A stretch of 64,000 nucleotides of DNA from Treponema bryantii (GCF_036492245.1 NZ_AP025286.1:2790001-2854000); one strand, 5' to 3'; shown: positions 16,469-25,731, numbered from the stretch's first letter. Program-made: numbers and translations. The notes: generated by a model from the letters alone, not told the origin.

Positions 16469-17719
16469 TTAGAATCTGATATTCATAACTGTAATATCAT
16501 CTGGCAGCAGTGAATGCTGAATCCAGTCTGTTACAGCTTTTTCGATAGCCTTTTCTGCAGAATAAACATCAGTATTGAACAGTTCTCCAAAGAATGCCTT
16601 TGTACGAGCCTCATCATAACGCTCACCATCATCGCTCTGCATATCAGTAAAACCATCTGAATACAAATCTATCTGAAGACCGTTTTTCAGTGGCATCTTA
16701 TAAGGACCTTTCTTATCTCCTGTAATTGCATCAGCAACTGCGCCCATTCCAAACGGAGGAAGTGTTGGAACAAGAGTAGCAACACGGCCTTTTCCTGCTT
16801 CATCTTTCAAATATGCAAAAACATTTGTATGTCCACAGTTAAATACGTTTACTGATTTTGCTTTATAATCTACACAACAAATTGCGCCAGTAATAAAATT
16901 ACCAACCGGAACAATTTCTTTTAAGAAGTTATCCAGCATTACAACAAGCTGACTCGCATTCAGCTTTGAACAATCCTGCATTGCAAGCATAGAAAAAATC
17001 GAACCGAGAGTAACTGTCAAAAGAGCTGCAGAAACATTCTTTCCAGAAACATCAAAACTTCCAATCAGATATCGGCCTTCACAAAGCTCCTGAGCAATAT
17101 AATAATCGCCACCAACAGCATTTGCCATTTTGTTCCATATACATACATCAAAAGGAAACTTCTTTGTATCAGAATTCTTTTTAAGCATGTTCTGCTGAAT
17201 GGCGGCAGCCTTTTCAAGATCCTGAGCACGAAGTTCTTCAAGCTTTGCATTCATTTTGGCAATAGATACAATGCCATAAAAGCTTCTGTTATTTATGAGA
17301 ACAATAATATGTTTGATTTCAACACTGATTGCAGTTTCATTTACCTTAGCCGCAACCTTTTCAATAAAGTCACTACAATTTAAGGTAAACGGACATTCCT
17401 TTACATAATCACCACAAGTCTTTGAACCAAATAGTTTAAAACCAGAACCAGAGCTGCGTTCAAGAGCATCTCGTTCAACAACACCTATTACAGCATCATC
17501 TTTTTCAATTGGAACCGCCGTTAGATCCGGCTGCTGCTCAAACATTTCGAGCACAGTATCAAGGCTTGCTCTGCTGCTTACAGGCTCAATCGCCATTGCA
17601 ATTGAACCGACCTGTCTCTCATTAAAACTATTTTCAAAACCTGTTTTTTTAACGTCTACTGAACTTTTTTCTTCTAAATCCTCAGAAAAAAAAGAACTGT
17701 CTATAACTTCTTCTTCCAT
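16469..17719 (-). CDS. CBS-domain SpoIIE/PP2C serine phosphatase
   Basis: 416 residues. Residues about 35-160 form a pair of CBS-like repeats (VGSIAMAIEPVSSRASLDTVLEMF... and AVIGVVERDALERSS, then a second unit ending NNRSFYGIVSIAKM), which usually bind adenine nucleotides. A short helix follows, then a PP2C/SpoIIE domain with SFDVSGKNVSAALLT, FNCGHTNVFAY and YSDGFTDMQSDDGE carrying the metal-binding Asp residues. These proteins dephosphorylate anti-sigma-factor antagonists. No partner gene lies next to it. GGGGAAA precedes the ATG. Confidence 0.9.
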   Translation of the reverse strand: MEEEVIDSSFFSEDLEEKSSVDVKKTGFENSFNERQVGSIAMAIEPVSSRASLDTVLEMFEQQPDLTAVPIEKDDAVIGVVERDALERSSGSGFKLFGSKTCGDYVKECPFTLNCSDFIEKVAAKVNETAISVEIKHIIVLINNRSFYGIVSIAKMNAKLEELRAQDLEKAAAIQQNMLKKNSDTKKFPFDVCIWNKMANAVGGDYYIAQELCEGRYLIGSFDVSGKNVSAALLTVTLGSIFSMLAMQDCSKLNASQLVVMLDNFLKEIVPVGNFITGAICCVDYKAKSVNVFNCGHTNVFAYLKDEAGKGRVATLVPTLPPFGMGAVADAITGDKKGPYKMPLKNGLQIDLYSDGFTDMQSDDGERYDEARTKAFFGELFNTDVYSAEKAIEKAVTDWIQHSLLPDDITVMNIRF

Positions 17720-17793
17720 CAGAGTTTTCCCCTACAACGTTTTCATTAATTATAGCACAGTTCTTTTATTCTGCAATATTTTTTTAGGCTGCG

Positions 17794-18363
17794 TTACTCA
17801 CCGCGTCCAAGCTTAAATGCCTTTTTGTTCATTTCAAGGAACTGAGGCTTAACCAGCTTTTCAATTGCAGCAAGCCATGCGTCCTCCGGGAAGTCCATAT
17901 ATTTAGAAAGAAGTCCCATCAGAACAATGTTTACAGACTTTGCAGTTCCTGCCTGCTCAGCGAGAGTAAGACAATCCAGAGCATCAACCTTAAGACCTGC
18001 TGCTGTCATTTTTCCAACCAGGTCTTCAGGATATTCTGCCGCGCCGGTAATAACTGGCATCGGGTCAATCTTCTGAGTATTCACAACAATCTGTCCGCCC
18101 TTGCGAAGATATTCAGTGTAGCGCGCAGCCTCAAGCAATTCAAAAGAAACAATAAAATCTGCCTCGCCCTTATCAACGATTGGTGAATAAACCTTGTCGC
18201 CATAGCGTACATAAGTTACAACCGAACCGCCGCGCTGGCTCATACCATGAACCTCGCTAACCTTTACATCGAAGCCTGCATCAAGCAGAACCTGTCCCAA
18301 AGTTTTAGACGCAAGCAAAGCACCCTGGCCGCCCACGCCAACTATCATTATATTTTTTACCAT
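17794..18363 (-). CDS. iorB: Indolepyruvate ferredoxin oxidoreductase, beta subunit
   Basis: 189 residues from the ATG at 18363, with GGAG about eight bases upstream. A longer frame to 18450 exists but that extension only translates the repeat element at 18380-18463. The fold is the pyruvate:ferredoxin oxidoreductase gamma type: IMIVGVGGQGALLASKTLGQVLL then EVHGMSQRGGSVVTYVRYG. With IorA it oxidatively decarboxylates aryl pyruvates to aryl-acyl-CoA and reduces ferredoxin. It is separated from iorA by a lipoprotein gene and this repeat. Confidence 0.95.
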   Translation of the reverse strand: MVKNIMIVGVGGQGALLASKTLGQVLLDAGFDVKVSEVHGMSQRGGSVVTYVRYGDKVYSPIVDKGEADFIVSFELLEAARYTEYLRKGGQIVVNTQKIDPMPVITGAAEYPEDLVGKMTAAGLKVDALDCLTLAEQAGTAKSVNIVLMGLLSKYMDFPEDAWLAAIEKLVKPQFLEMNKKAFKLGRGE

Positions 18364-18379
18364 AATAATCTCCATCATT

Positions 18380-18463
18380 AAGGAGGGGGAAGTCTCCCCC
18401 TGCGCCCGCACTACGTTGCGGGCTACCCTCTCTGCGGGGACACCCCGCAACGCCCCCAGTAAA
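18380..18463. repeat. G/C-rich intra-operon hairpin element, copy C
   Basis: GGGGGA-agtc-TCCCCC, then CCCGCA-ctacgt-TGCGGG, then GCGGGG-aca-CCCCGC followed by aacgCCCC. It is related to 14711-14790. It lies between the lipoprotein and iorB genes. Confidence 0.8.
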
Positions 18464-18477
18464 CAGCAGAGTTCATT

Positions 18478-19764
18478 TTATTCACTTAAAGTTTTTTTCC
18501 ATTCAGCAAGCGACTTCTGATATTCTTCACGTTCTGTTTTTGGAAGAAATTCAGTCGCATACGATCCTGCTGCAAGACCTTTCTCTCTCATTTCTATAAA
18601 CTTTGACACATAAGCTTTACAAGCTTCTTCCTTTGTAAAAGTGAATGGTTCTTTTACATACTCTGTGTTTGATGTACTAGTATTGCTATATGCAGGATTT
18701 CTATTCGCATTATAATTGTAATTGATAATTGAAACATCCCCCGAATAATCGCCATATTCAAGTTTATAACTAGAACCTTCCTTATAAAGAACTGCACCAT
18801 CAGGGAGGGAAAGATATTTTAAGGGAATATAGCTTGTATATTCGTTATCTCTTTTTCTCAGTTCAAGAACAAGAGTTCCATCTGGATTTATAACATAACA
18901 CTCGTAATCATTGTCTTCAAGTCTTCCATCTGTAATATAAGAAGCATCTTTATAAACAACTGTTACATTATGATCTAGAGAAGTAGAATATCCGGAATAA
19001 GAATCAGATGCGTAGTCTATTCTATAAAGATTATTATTTCCAATTGTATCCAAATCATCCAAAGACTGCCCAGCTACAATTACTTTATTGTCACTAACAT
19101 AAGTCTTTTCGAATACAGGAACAGCCTTTTCAATAGTCCAATCCGCTGTATTATATCGATAGCAAACACCTTCTCCATAAACTGCAAGATTCTCATATTT
19201 TCCATTTTTATAAGTACCGGTTATATAAAGATAAGCTTCAGGGAAGTTTCTGCCTCTATCCGACCAGCTTGCAAGATGCCAGAAGATAACAGCTTTAGAA
19301 TCTTCCAAAACAACTCGAACAGTACCAAAATCTCGTGTTGCATACATTTCCAGAAAAATGTCTACATCATCAGATGAATACATTGTCAGGAAGTCATCTC
19401 TTGCACTCTTAAGGGTATCTCCAATAACACCAATTCTTATGTTCTTTCCAAATTCAAAGTCTTCTGTTTGCGAAATACAGTATTTCAATATAAACAACAG
19501 AAGATCTGAGTTTGTAGATATTTTAGACTCACTAACAGAAATGCTATCCTGTTCTGCTAAATTTACAAGTACAGGTTCAGCTGCCCGTGTAAGGCTTCTG
19601 TTGTCTGTTCCGAGCATCTCAGCAAAATCAGCTGCTGTAACAGGAAGATTTTTCAAAATCTCGTTAGGTGTTACAGTTTCTGGATTACCACTGCCAATAG
19701 TATTATTACAACCAATAAACGCCATACAAAGTACAGCGATCAAAATCAAAATAATCTTTTTCAT
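18478..19764 (-). CDS. Lipoprotein of unknown function inside the ior operon
   Basis: 428 residues. The signal and lipobox are MKKIILILIAVLCMAFIGC (Cys19). The mature part is mostly beta-rich and has a Tyr/Asn/Ser-rich tract near residues 347-365, then a charged helical C-terminus (EREEYQKSLAEWKKTLSE). No known domain is visible. Its ATG overlaps the iorA stop (TAATG), so translation is coupled to iorA. It has no obvious link to a cytoplasmic oxidoreductase; the gene may be a lineage-specific insertion. Confidence 0.85.
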   Translation of the reverse strand: MKKIILILIAVLCMAFIGCNNTIGSGNPETVTPNEILKNLPVTAADFAEMLGTDNRSLTRAAEPVLVNLAEQDSISVSESKISTNSDLLLFILKYCISQTEDFEFGKNIRIGVIGDTLKSARDDFLTMYSSDDVDIFLEMYATRDFGTVRVVLEDSKAVIFWHLASWSDRGRNFPEAYLYITGTYKNGKYENLAVYGEGVCYRYNTADWTIEKAVPVFEKTYVSDNKVIVAGQSLDDLDTIGNNNLYRIDYASDSYSGYSTSLDHNVTVVYKDASYITDGRLEDNDYECYVINPDGTLVLELRKRDNEYTSYIPLKYLSLPDGAVLYKEGSSYKLEYGDYSGDVSIINYNYNANRNPAYSNTSTSNTEYVKEPFTFTKEEACKAYVSKFIEMREKGLAAGSYATEFLPKTEREEYQKSLAEWKKTLSE

Positions 19765-21491
19765 TACAACGCTCCAAACTTACACATCTGTGAACAAACA
19801 CCACAGCCAACACATAATGTTGTATCAATCTTTGCCTTGCCGCCCTTCATTGCGATGGCAGGACATCCAATCTTCATACACATCTTGCAGCTCTTACATT
19901 TTGCTTCATCAACCTTGAGCGGTGGATTGTGCTTAACTTCTTTGAGCAGTGCACATGGACGGCGGCTGATAATAAGGCTTGGCTCTTCAACTTCGAGTTC
20001 TTCCTTAACAGCAGCTTCACACTCAGCAATGTTATATGGGTCTACTACGCGAACACGGTTAATTCCCATTGCCTTAGCCAACGCTTCGAGATCTACGCGG
20101 CCGGCAGGGTCACCATAAAGGTTCTTTCCAGTTGTAGGATTCTGCTGATGTCCTGTCATACCTGTAATTGAGTTATCAAGAACAATTACTGTAGATTTAG
20201 ACTGATTATAAGCAATTGTTGCAAGACCTGTCATACCAGAGTGCATGAATGTTGAGTCACCAATTACAGCAACAGATTTCTTTTCATTCTCTGCTCCACC
20301 AGCCTTGTTCCAGCCGTGAAGTCCACTGAAGCTTGCACCCATACAAAGAGTAACATCCATTGCGCTGAGCGGTGCAACTGAACCCAAAGTATAACATCCG
20401 ATATCACCAAATACAGTTACCTTAAGCTTGTTCAAAGCGTAGAACATACCGCGGTGTGGACAACCTGCACACATAATAGGCGGGCGAACAGGAATTGCAG
20501 TATCAAGTTTTGTTCCCTGTGGAACTTCTTTTCCAAATGCAGCAGCAACAAGATTCTGGCTGAATTCGCCGCAGATCGGGAACATATCTTTTCCATGAAT
20601 CTCAACTGAAAGTCCAAGACCACGAACAAATGTTTCAATAACAGGATCAAGTTCTTCAACAACAATCAGCTTTTCAAGACCTTCTGCGAACTTGCGGATC
20701 ATATCTCCAGGAAGAGGATTTACCATTCCAAGCTTCAAAATATTTACGCTGTCACCAAGAACTTCCTTTACATACTGATATGAAGTTGATGAAGTGATGA
20801 TACCAGTTTTAGCACCAACATCTTCTATCTTATTAATACCAGAAGTCTCACTCCACTTGGCAAGATCAGCCATTCTCTGCTCAACAAAAGGATGGCGGCG
20901 GATAGCATTTGCAGGAGCCATAACGTACTTGCTGATATTCTTTTCATAAGTCTTGTGCTCAGGAACAACACGTTCAGCTGGCTCAGTAATACTCTGGCTG
21001 TGAGCAACGCGTGTACACATCTTGTACAAAACAGGAGTATCAAATTTTTCACTGATTTCAAAAGCCATAGCGGCAAAGCGGCGTGCCTCATCGGCATCAC
21101 TTGGCTCAATCATAGGAACCTTAGATGCAATAGCGTGATGGCGGCTGTCCTGCTCATTCTGAGAAGAATGCATTCCAGGGTCATCTGCAACACCAATAAC
21201 AAGACCGGCATTAACGCCAGTATAGCTCATTGTGTAAAGAGGATCGGCAGCAACGTTCAAACCAACGTGCTTCATACCACAGAATGCGCGGCGTCCAGCC
21301 AGACACGCACCAAAAGCCGACTCAAGAGCAACCTTTTCATTCGGTGCCCATTCACAATAGATTTCCTTAAATCTTGCTGCTTCTTCAGTAATCTCCGTAC
21401 TTGGAGTTCCCGGATAACTTGAAATAACTTCACAGCCCGCTTCAAACAAACCACGCGCAGCTGCGGCATTTCCTAACATCAGTTGTTTCAT
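19764..21491 (-). CDS. iorA: Indolepyruvate ferredoxin oxidoreductase, alpha subunit
   Basis: 575 residues. N-terminal thiamine-pyrophosphate domain (SSYPGTPSTEITEEA), central TPP-binding region (GDIGCYTLGSVAPL, VIGDSTFMHSGMTGL, LDNSITGMTGHQQNP), then a C-terminal ferredoxin domain with CKSCKMC and CVGCGVCSQMC. It holds the active site for aryl-pyruvate oxidation. It is first in the operon with the lipoprotein and iorB. The TA module lies divergently upstream. Confidence 0.97.
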   Translation of the reverse strand: MKQLMLGNAAAARGLFEAGCEVISSYPGTPSTEITEEAARFKEIYCEWAPNEKVALESAFGACLAGRRAFCGMKHVGLNVAADPLYTMSYTGVNAGLVIGVADDPGMHSSQNEQDSRHHAIASKVPMIEPSDADEARRFAAMAFEISEKFDTPVLYKMCTRVAHSQSITEPAERVVPEHKTYEKNISKYVMAPANAIRRHPFVEQRMADLAKWSETSGINKIEDVGAKTGIITSSTSYQYVKEVLGDSVNILKLGMVNPLPGDMIRKFAEGLEKLIVVEELDPVIETFVRGLGLSVEIHGKDMFPICGEFSQNLVAAAFGKEVPQGTKLDTAIPVRPPIMCAGCPHRGMFYALNKLKVTVFGDIGCYTLGSVAPLSAMDVTLCMGASFSGLHGWNKAGGAENEKKSVAVIGDSTFMHSGMTGLATIAYNQSKSTVIVLDNSITGMTGHQQNPTTGKNLYGDPAGRVDLEALAKAMGINRVRVVDPYNIAECEAAVKEELEVEEPSLIISRRPCALLKEVKHNPPLKVDEAKCKSCKMCMKIGCPAIAMKGGKAKIDTTLCVGCGVCSQMCKFGAL

Positions 21492-21580
21492 TGTATTCCC
21501 TTATAAAATATTTTTTTTAAGTGAGAATGTAATTTTACAGCGATTTTAAAGAATGGTAAATAGTCGACTACCCTGTCTAT

Positions 21581-21623
21581 ATAGCTATTTAAACTTGATT
21601 TTATAGCTATCTGAATTTATAAT
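21581..21623 (+). promoter_or_regulatory. Toxin-antitoxin promoter with two 8-nt operators
   Basis: Promoter TTGATT (21595-21600), 17 nt, TATAAT (21618-21623). Two copies of the palindrome ATAGCTAT lie at 21581-21588 (just upstream of -35) and 21603-21610 (inside the spacer), 22 nt centre to centre, or about two helical turns. This suits cooperative binding of an autoregulating antitoxin. A further dyad, TAGTCGACTA, is at 21561-21570. Confidence 0.75.
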
Positions 21624-21644
21624 AACCTTGCAAAGGAGGCTATC

Positions 21645-21953
21645 ATGAATACAGTTCCTATGTACGAAGCAAAAAACAAATTGCCGCTATTTATGCATCA
21701 GGCAGAAGAATCGGGCCCGGTTTTTGTCACCCGCAGAAATAAAATTGCAGGTGTTATCCTTTCTATTGATGATTACAACAAACTGCTTTCAAAGCAGCCC
21801 AAAAAAACAATTCTTGAAGCTGCAGAAGAATTCCGCAGAAAAACCGCCGGCACATTAACAAATGAAGATATCGATAAGATTTTTGATGTTAGGGATCATA
21901 CTCCTGACTCTTATGAAAGCCATGTTTTTGATGGAGTATTTGACGCCGAATGA
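21645..21953 (+). CDS. Phd/YefM-type antitoxin
   Basis: 102 residues. The N-terminal Phd/YefM DNA-binding fold is seen in TVPMYEAKNKLPLFMHQAEESGPVFVTRRNKIAGVILSIDDYNKLL, and the charged C-terminus would wrap the toxin. AGGAGG precedes the ATG at good spacing. It overlaps the toxin gene by four bases (ATGA). It most likely represses its own promoter through the ATAGCTAT sites. Confidence 0.92.
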   Translation: MNTVPMYEAKNKLPLFMHQAEESGPVFVTRRNKIAGVILSIDDYNKLLSKQPKKTILEAAEEFRRKTAGTLTNEDIDKIFDVRDHTPDSYESHVFDGVFDAE

Positions 21954-22393
21954 TTTATGAAGAAGAACCTCATTACCTGTTAGACTCAAATATAATTTCC
22001 GAAATTATTAAACCGGAACCAGACTTTAATGTTATTTCCAAAATTGCAGAACATAATTCTGATTGTGCAATCTGTACGCCAGTATGGCAGGAAATTCTAT
22101 ATGGATTATATCGAATGCCGGAAGGAATGAACAAAAAATATCTTGATAACTTTATCAATGATGATGTTCATGAAAATTTCAAGATTAAGAATTTTACGGA
22201 AAAGGCCGCTGCAATTCAGGCTGACTTGAGGGCAAAACTCGAAAAAACAGGCGCCCCAACTCAAAAAGAAGACAGCATGATTGCCGCCATCGCACTTGCA
22301 AACCACATGGTTTTAGTCACCCGAAATACTAAGCACTTCACCGCCATTCAGCAGGTCAGCGACCTGCTGATTGAAAACTGGTTTGAAGCTTAA
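21950..22393 (+). CDS. PIN-domain toxin (VapC-like ribonuclease)
   Basis: 147 residues. PIN active-site acids are in place: YLLDSNIISEI (Asp), TPVWQEILYGL (Glu), and KEDSMIAAIAL (Asp), followed by VLVTRNTKHF. Such proteins cut tRNA or rRNA when freed from the antitoxin. Its stop overlaps the convergent trpB stop (TTAA), so the TA pair is packed tightly between iorA and trpB. Confidence 0.93.
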   Translation: MIYEEEPHYLLDSNIISEIIKPEPDFNVISKIAEHNSDCAICTPVWQEILYGLYRMPEGMNKKYLDNFINDDVHENFKIKNFTEKAAAIQADLRAKLEKTGAPTQKEDSMIAAIALANHMVLVTRNTKHFTAIQQVSDLLIENWFEA

Positions 22394-23772
22394 AACTCAT
22401 TTCCAGGGAAACGAGGAATCATATCTGTGGCTTTTTTGATTTCTGCGTCGCTTGGAATGTAATCTCCCATTTCTCCGTCGTTGAAGGCCTTGTAAGCATA
22501 CATATCAAAATAGCCGGTTCCTGTAAGACCAAAGACAATGTTCTTTGCCTCGCCAGTCTCCTTACACTTCATTGCCTCATCAATTGCAACACGGATTGCG
22601 TGGCTGCTTTCCGGAGCCGGCAAAATACCTTCAATGCGGGCAAAATCTTCTGCGGCCTGGAAAACAGAAGTCTGTTCTACAGAGCGTGCCTCAAGCAAGC
22701 CCTGGTCGTAAAGCTCACTTACAATGCTGCTCATTCCGTGGTAGCGCAGTCCTCCGGCATGGCTTGCAGAAGGCATAAAACCGCTTCCAAGAGTGTACAT
22801 TTTCTGAAGCGGGCAAACCTTACCGGTATCGCAATAGTCATAAGCGTAAACACCCCGGGTCAGGCTAGGACAACTTGCAGGTTCAACCGCGATAATCTTA
22901 TAATCAGCCTCACCGCGGAGCATTTCACCGGCAAATGGAGAAATCAAACCACCGAGGTTACTTCCACCGCCCGCACAGCCAATGATGATATCAGCTTTTA
23001 CGCCGTACTTGTCCAGGGCGGCCTTAGTTTCAAGACCAATCACACTTTGGTGCAGGAGAACCTGGTTCAAAACAGAACCAAGCACATAGCGGTAACCTTC
23101 GTGGGTCATTGCGTGTTCAACAGCCTCGGAAATTGCACAGCCTAGTGAGCCGTTAGTTCCCGGGAACTCGGCATTTATGCGGCGACCAACCTCTGTATTC
23201 ATGGAAGGAGAAGGAGTTACATTTGCACCATAAGTGCGGATTACCTCACGGCGGAAAGGCTTCTGCTCATAAGAGCACTTTACCATATAAACAACGCAGT
23301 CCAGACCAAAGTAAGAGCTTGCCATAGAAAGGGCAGTTCCCCACTGGCCGGCACCGGTCTCGGTTGTCACACCCTTGAGGCCCTGTTTTTTTGCGTAGTA
23401 AGCCTGGGCAATGGCAGAGTTCAGTTTATGGCTGCCCGAAGTATTATTGCCTTCAAACTTGTAGTAAATGTGAGCCGGAGTTCCAAGCTTCTTTTCCAGA
23501 CAGTAAGCGCGGACAAGAGGTGCCGGGCGGTACATTTTATAGAAGTTTCTGATTTCTTCCGGGATTTCGATATAAGCGTCAGTTTCGTTGAGTTCCTGGG
23601 CCACCAGCTCCTTACAGAAAACCTTTTCCAGTTCTTCTGCAGTACAAGGCTTGTGAGTCTGAGGATTCAAGAGTGGAGCCGGTTTCTTTTTCATATCTGC
23701 GCGGACGTTATACCAGGCCTTAGGCATCTCCGATTCTTCAAGATAAATTTTATAAGGAATTTCCTTTGCCAT
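22390..23772 (-). CDS. trpB: Tryptophan synthase beta-like protein (TrpB2)
   Basis: 460 residues from the ATG at 23772, which has GGAGG just upstream; an upstream in-frame extension to 23874 has none and its residues are unlike the family. The PLP lysine lies in NNTSGSHKLNSAIA. GAGQWGTALS and the glycine-rich phosphate loop GCAGGGSNLGG match TrpB2. It belongs to the TrpB2 class (longer N-terminus, no matching trpA here), which acts alone, and converts indole plus serine to tryptophan or recycles indole. Indole recycling would fit with the nearby iorAB genes. Confidence 0.93.
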   Translation of the reverse strand: MAKEIPYKIYLEESEMPKAWYNVRADMKKKPAPLLNPQTHKPCTAEELEKVFCKELVAQELNETDAYIEIPEEIRNFYKMYRPAPLVRAYCLEKKLGTPAHIYYKFEGNNTSGSHKLNSAIAQAYYAKKQGLKGVTTETGAGQWGTALSMASSYFGLDCVVYMVKCSYEQKPFRREVIRTYGANVTPSPSMNTEVGRRINAEFPGTNGSLGCAISEAVEHAMTHEGYRYVLGSVLNQVLLHQSVIGLETKAALDKYGVKADIIIGCAGGGSNLGGLISPFAGEMLRGEADYKIIAVEPASCPSLTRGVYAYDYCDTGKVCPLQKMYTLGSGFMPSASHAGGLRYHGMSSIVSELYDQGLLEARSVEQTSVFQAAEDFARIEGILPAPESSHAIRVAIDEAMKCKETGEAKNIVFGLTGTGYFDMYAYKAFNDGEMGDYIPSDAEIKKATDMIPRFPGNEF

Positions 23773-23902
23773 AATATAACCTCCGTTGGCACTTTTTTTT
23801 GAGAAAATCGTGTGTTTCTTTTTAGAGAAACAAATAACAGTTTGTAATATATAACAGGAAGTTATTTCTGTCAATATTTTTTGAATATCACCAGTTTAAA
23901 AT

Positions 23903-23926
23903 ACAAAAGGCGGCACAAAGCCGCCC
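23903..23926 (-). terminator. Terminator of the acyl-CoA ligase gene
   Basis: Minus strand: GGCGGC (23920-23925), loop, GCCGCC (23909-23914), then TTTTG. Confidence 0.7.
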
Positions 23927-23946
23927 TGTTTTTATAAGTTTTCTTA

Positions 23947-25590
23947 CTAGGAATCAGCCTGCATAACCTTGAATGGGTCTTCTGTGCGGTACATTTCACG
24001 CAGCTTAGGCTTTTCGATTTTTCCTGTAGGATTACGAGGAACCGGCGCAAAAATAATCTTGCGAGGTCTCTTGTACTTTGGAAGCTCCATACAGAAATTG
24101 TTTACATCTTCTTCAGTACAGGTGTAGCCCTGCTTTACTTCGATGATTGCTGCCGCAATTTCTCCAAGACGCTTATCAGCAAGACCAATAACAGCAACGT
24201 CCTTAATTGCTTCCATCTTGTGGAGGAAGTCTTCAATCTGAACAGGATAAAGGTTTTCACCACCAGTAATGATAACGTCCTTCTTGCGGTCTACGAGGTA
24301 GATAAATCCGTCAGGATCCATCATTGCCATGTCACCAGTGTAAAGCCAGCCTTCGTCATCCATAACCTCAGCAGTAGCCTCTGGATTCTTGTAGTAGCAA
24401 ACCATAACGCCAGGTCCGAATACAGCAAGCTCACCTACATCACCATGCTTAACTTCCTTGCGGTTTTCATCAACAATCTTAACCTTCCAGCCATAACCAG
24501 GAATTCCGATTGCACCAATTTTGTTGTCGTTGCCAACACCAAGGTGAACACAACCAGGTCCAATACTTTCTGAAAGTCCGTAGTTTGTATCGTAGTCGTG
24601 ATGTGGGAAATATTTTTTCCAGTCTTCAATAAGCTTCTTTGGAACAGGCTGAGCACCAATGTGCATAAGGCGCCACTGATCAAGATGGAAGTCAGAAATC
24701 TTAAGGTCACCTCGGTCAAGGCTGTCGAGAATATCCTGAGCCCAAGGAACAAGAAGCCATACAATAGTACAAAGTTCATCAGATACAGCTTTAAGAACTG
24801 TTTCCGGCTTTGTACCGCGAAGAAGCACAGCTTTACTTCCGGAAATCAAAGACCCAAACCAGTGCATCTTGGCACCTGTGTGGTAGAGCGGCGGAATACA
24901 AAGGAATACATCATCCTTTTTCTGACCGTGGTGCTGCTGTTCAACTGCAGCAGAGTGCATAAGGGCACGGTGCTTATGAAGGATAGCCTTAGGGAAACCA
25001 GTTGTTCCCGAGCTGAAGTAAATTGCAGCTTCATCATCATCTGTAAGTTCAATGTCCAGATTTTCAGAAGAATAGTTCATTACAGAAGAAATATAGTTTT
25101 CTGAGAAAGTTGGAGTAAGACCTTCGCCAACATAAATGAGAAGGCGGCGGTTCATGATTTTTTCTGAAATTGTTTCAAGACGGCCAATAAATTCAGGGCC
25201 AAAGAAAAGTACAGAAATATCAGCAAGATTCAGACAGTAGTCAATTTCATCAGATGCATAGCGGAAGTTGAGAGGAACAGCGAGGGCACCTGTCTTCAAA
25301 ATACCAAAATAAATAGGAAGCCACTCAAGGCAGTTCATAAGAAGAATACCTACTTTGTCGCCTTTACGAACACCGCGCTCAAGCAAATAGTGAGCACAGC
25401 GGTTAGCCTTTTCGTTAAAAATGCGCCAGCTGATTTCGCGGCGGTAAGGAAGATTAGGCTCCGGCTGGGTAAGGTCAAATTCCTTCCAGGTCATGCGGCG
25501 GGTGTCTTTTACTTCCGGGTTTAATTCTACAAGCGCGCAGTCATTTGCATACTTTTCTGCGTTGCTTTCAAGATATTTGGTGATTGGCAT
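23947..25590 (-). CDS. AMP-forming acyl-CoA ligase (long- or medium-chain type)
   Basis: 547 residues from the ATG at 25590; GAGG lies upstream, and an in-frame extension to 25620 overlaps a REP-like repeat. The ANL motifs are AIYFSSGTTGFPKAILHKHRAL (P-loop), NYGLSESIGPG, YTGDMAMMDPDGFIYLVDRKKDVIITGGENLYP, and the C-terminal lysine segment NPTGKIEKPKL. It forms an acyl-adenylate then the CoA thioester. The chain length is unknown. It lies alone on its own transcript. Confidence 0.93.
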   Translation of the reverse strand: MPITKYLESNAEKYANDCALVELNPEVKDTRRMTWKEFDLTQPEPNLPYRREISWRIFNEKANRCAHYLLERGVRKGDKVGILLMNCLEWLPIYFGILKTGALAVPLNFRYASDEIDYCLNLADISVLFFGPEFIGRLETISEKIMNRRLLIYVGEGLTPTFSENYISSVMNYSSENLDIELTDDDEAAIYFSSGTTGFPKAILHKHRALMHSAAVEQQHHGQKKDDVFLCIPPLYHTGAKMHWFGSLISGSKAVLLRGTKPETVLKAVSDELCTIVWLLVPWAQDILDSLDRGDLKISDFHLDQWRLMHIGAQPVPKKLIEDWKKYFPHHDYDTNYGLSESIGPGCVHLGVGNDNKIGAIGIPGYGWKVKIVDENRKEVKHGDVGELAVFGPGVMVCYYKNPEATAEVMDDEGWLYTGDMAMMDPDGFIYLVDRKKDVIITGGENLYPVQIEDFLHKMEAIKDVAVIGLADKRLGEIAAAIIEVKQGYTCTEEDVNNFCMELPKYKRPRKIIFAPVPRNPTGKIEKPKLREMYRTEDPFKVMQADS

Positions 25591-25603
25591 AGTTTTTACC
25601 TCT

Positions 25604-25630
25604 AACGTCATCCTGAACATACTTCAGGAT
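25604..25630. repeat. REP-like end fragment
   Basis: CGTCATCCTGAACatacTTCAGGATC: a CGTCATCCTGAAC-type end (compare 16120 and 10425) followed by an inverted TTCAGGAT. It lies in the 5' region of the acyl-CoA ligase gene. Confidence 0.6.
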
Positions 25631-25703
25631 CTTTTATAAATAGTTAAGAAAATTATAAAGGATAAAGTTGAAAAATAAAAGTGGAAAATCTCATCTATTT
25701 TTC

Positions 25704-25731
25704 TTTACATTTAGAAATTCGGTGTTATAAT
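25704..25731 (+). promoter_or_regulatory. Rubredoxin promoter
   Basis: TTTACA (25704-25709), 16 nt, TATAAT (25726-25731); a leader of about 29 nt follows with GAGGTGGAG before the ATG. Confidence 0.65.

Noticed and set aside
18364-18450. N-terminal extension of iorB
   Set aside because: The extra codons translate a G/C-rich repeat element; a ribosome site and the family N-terminus point to 18363.
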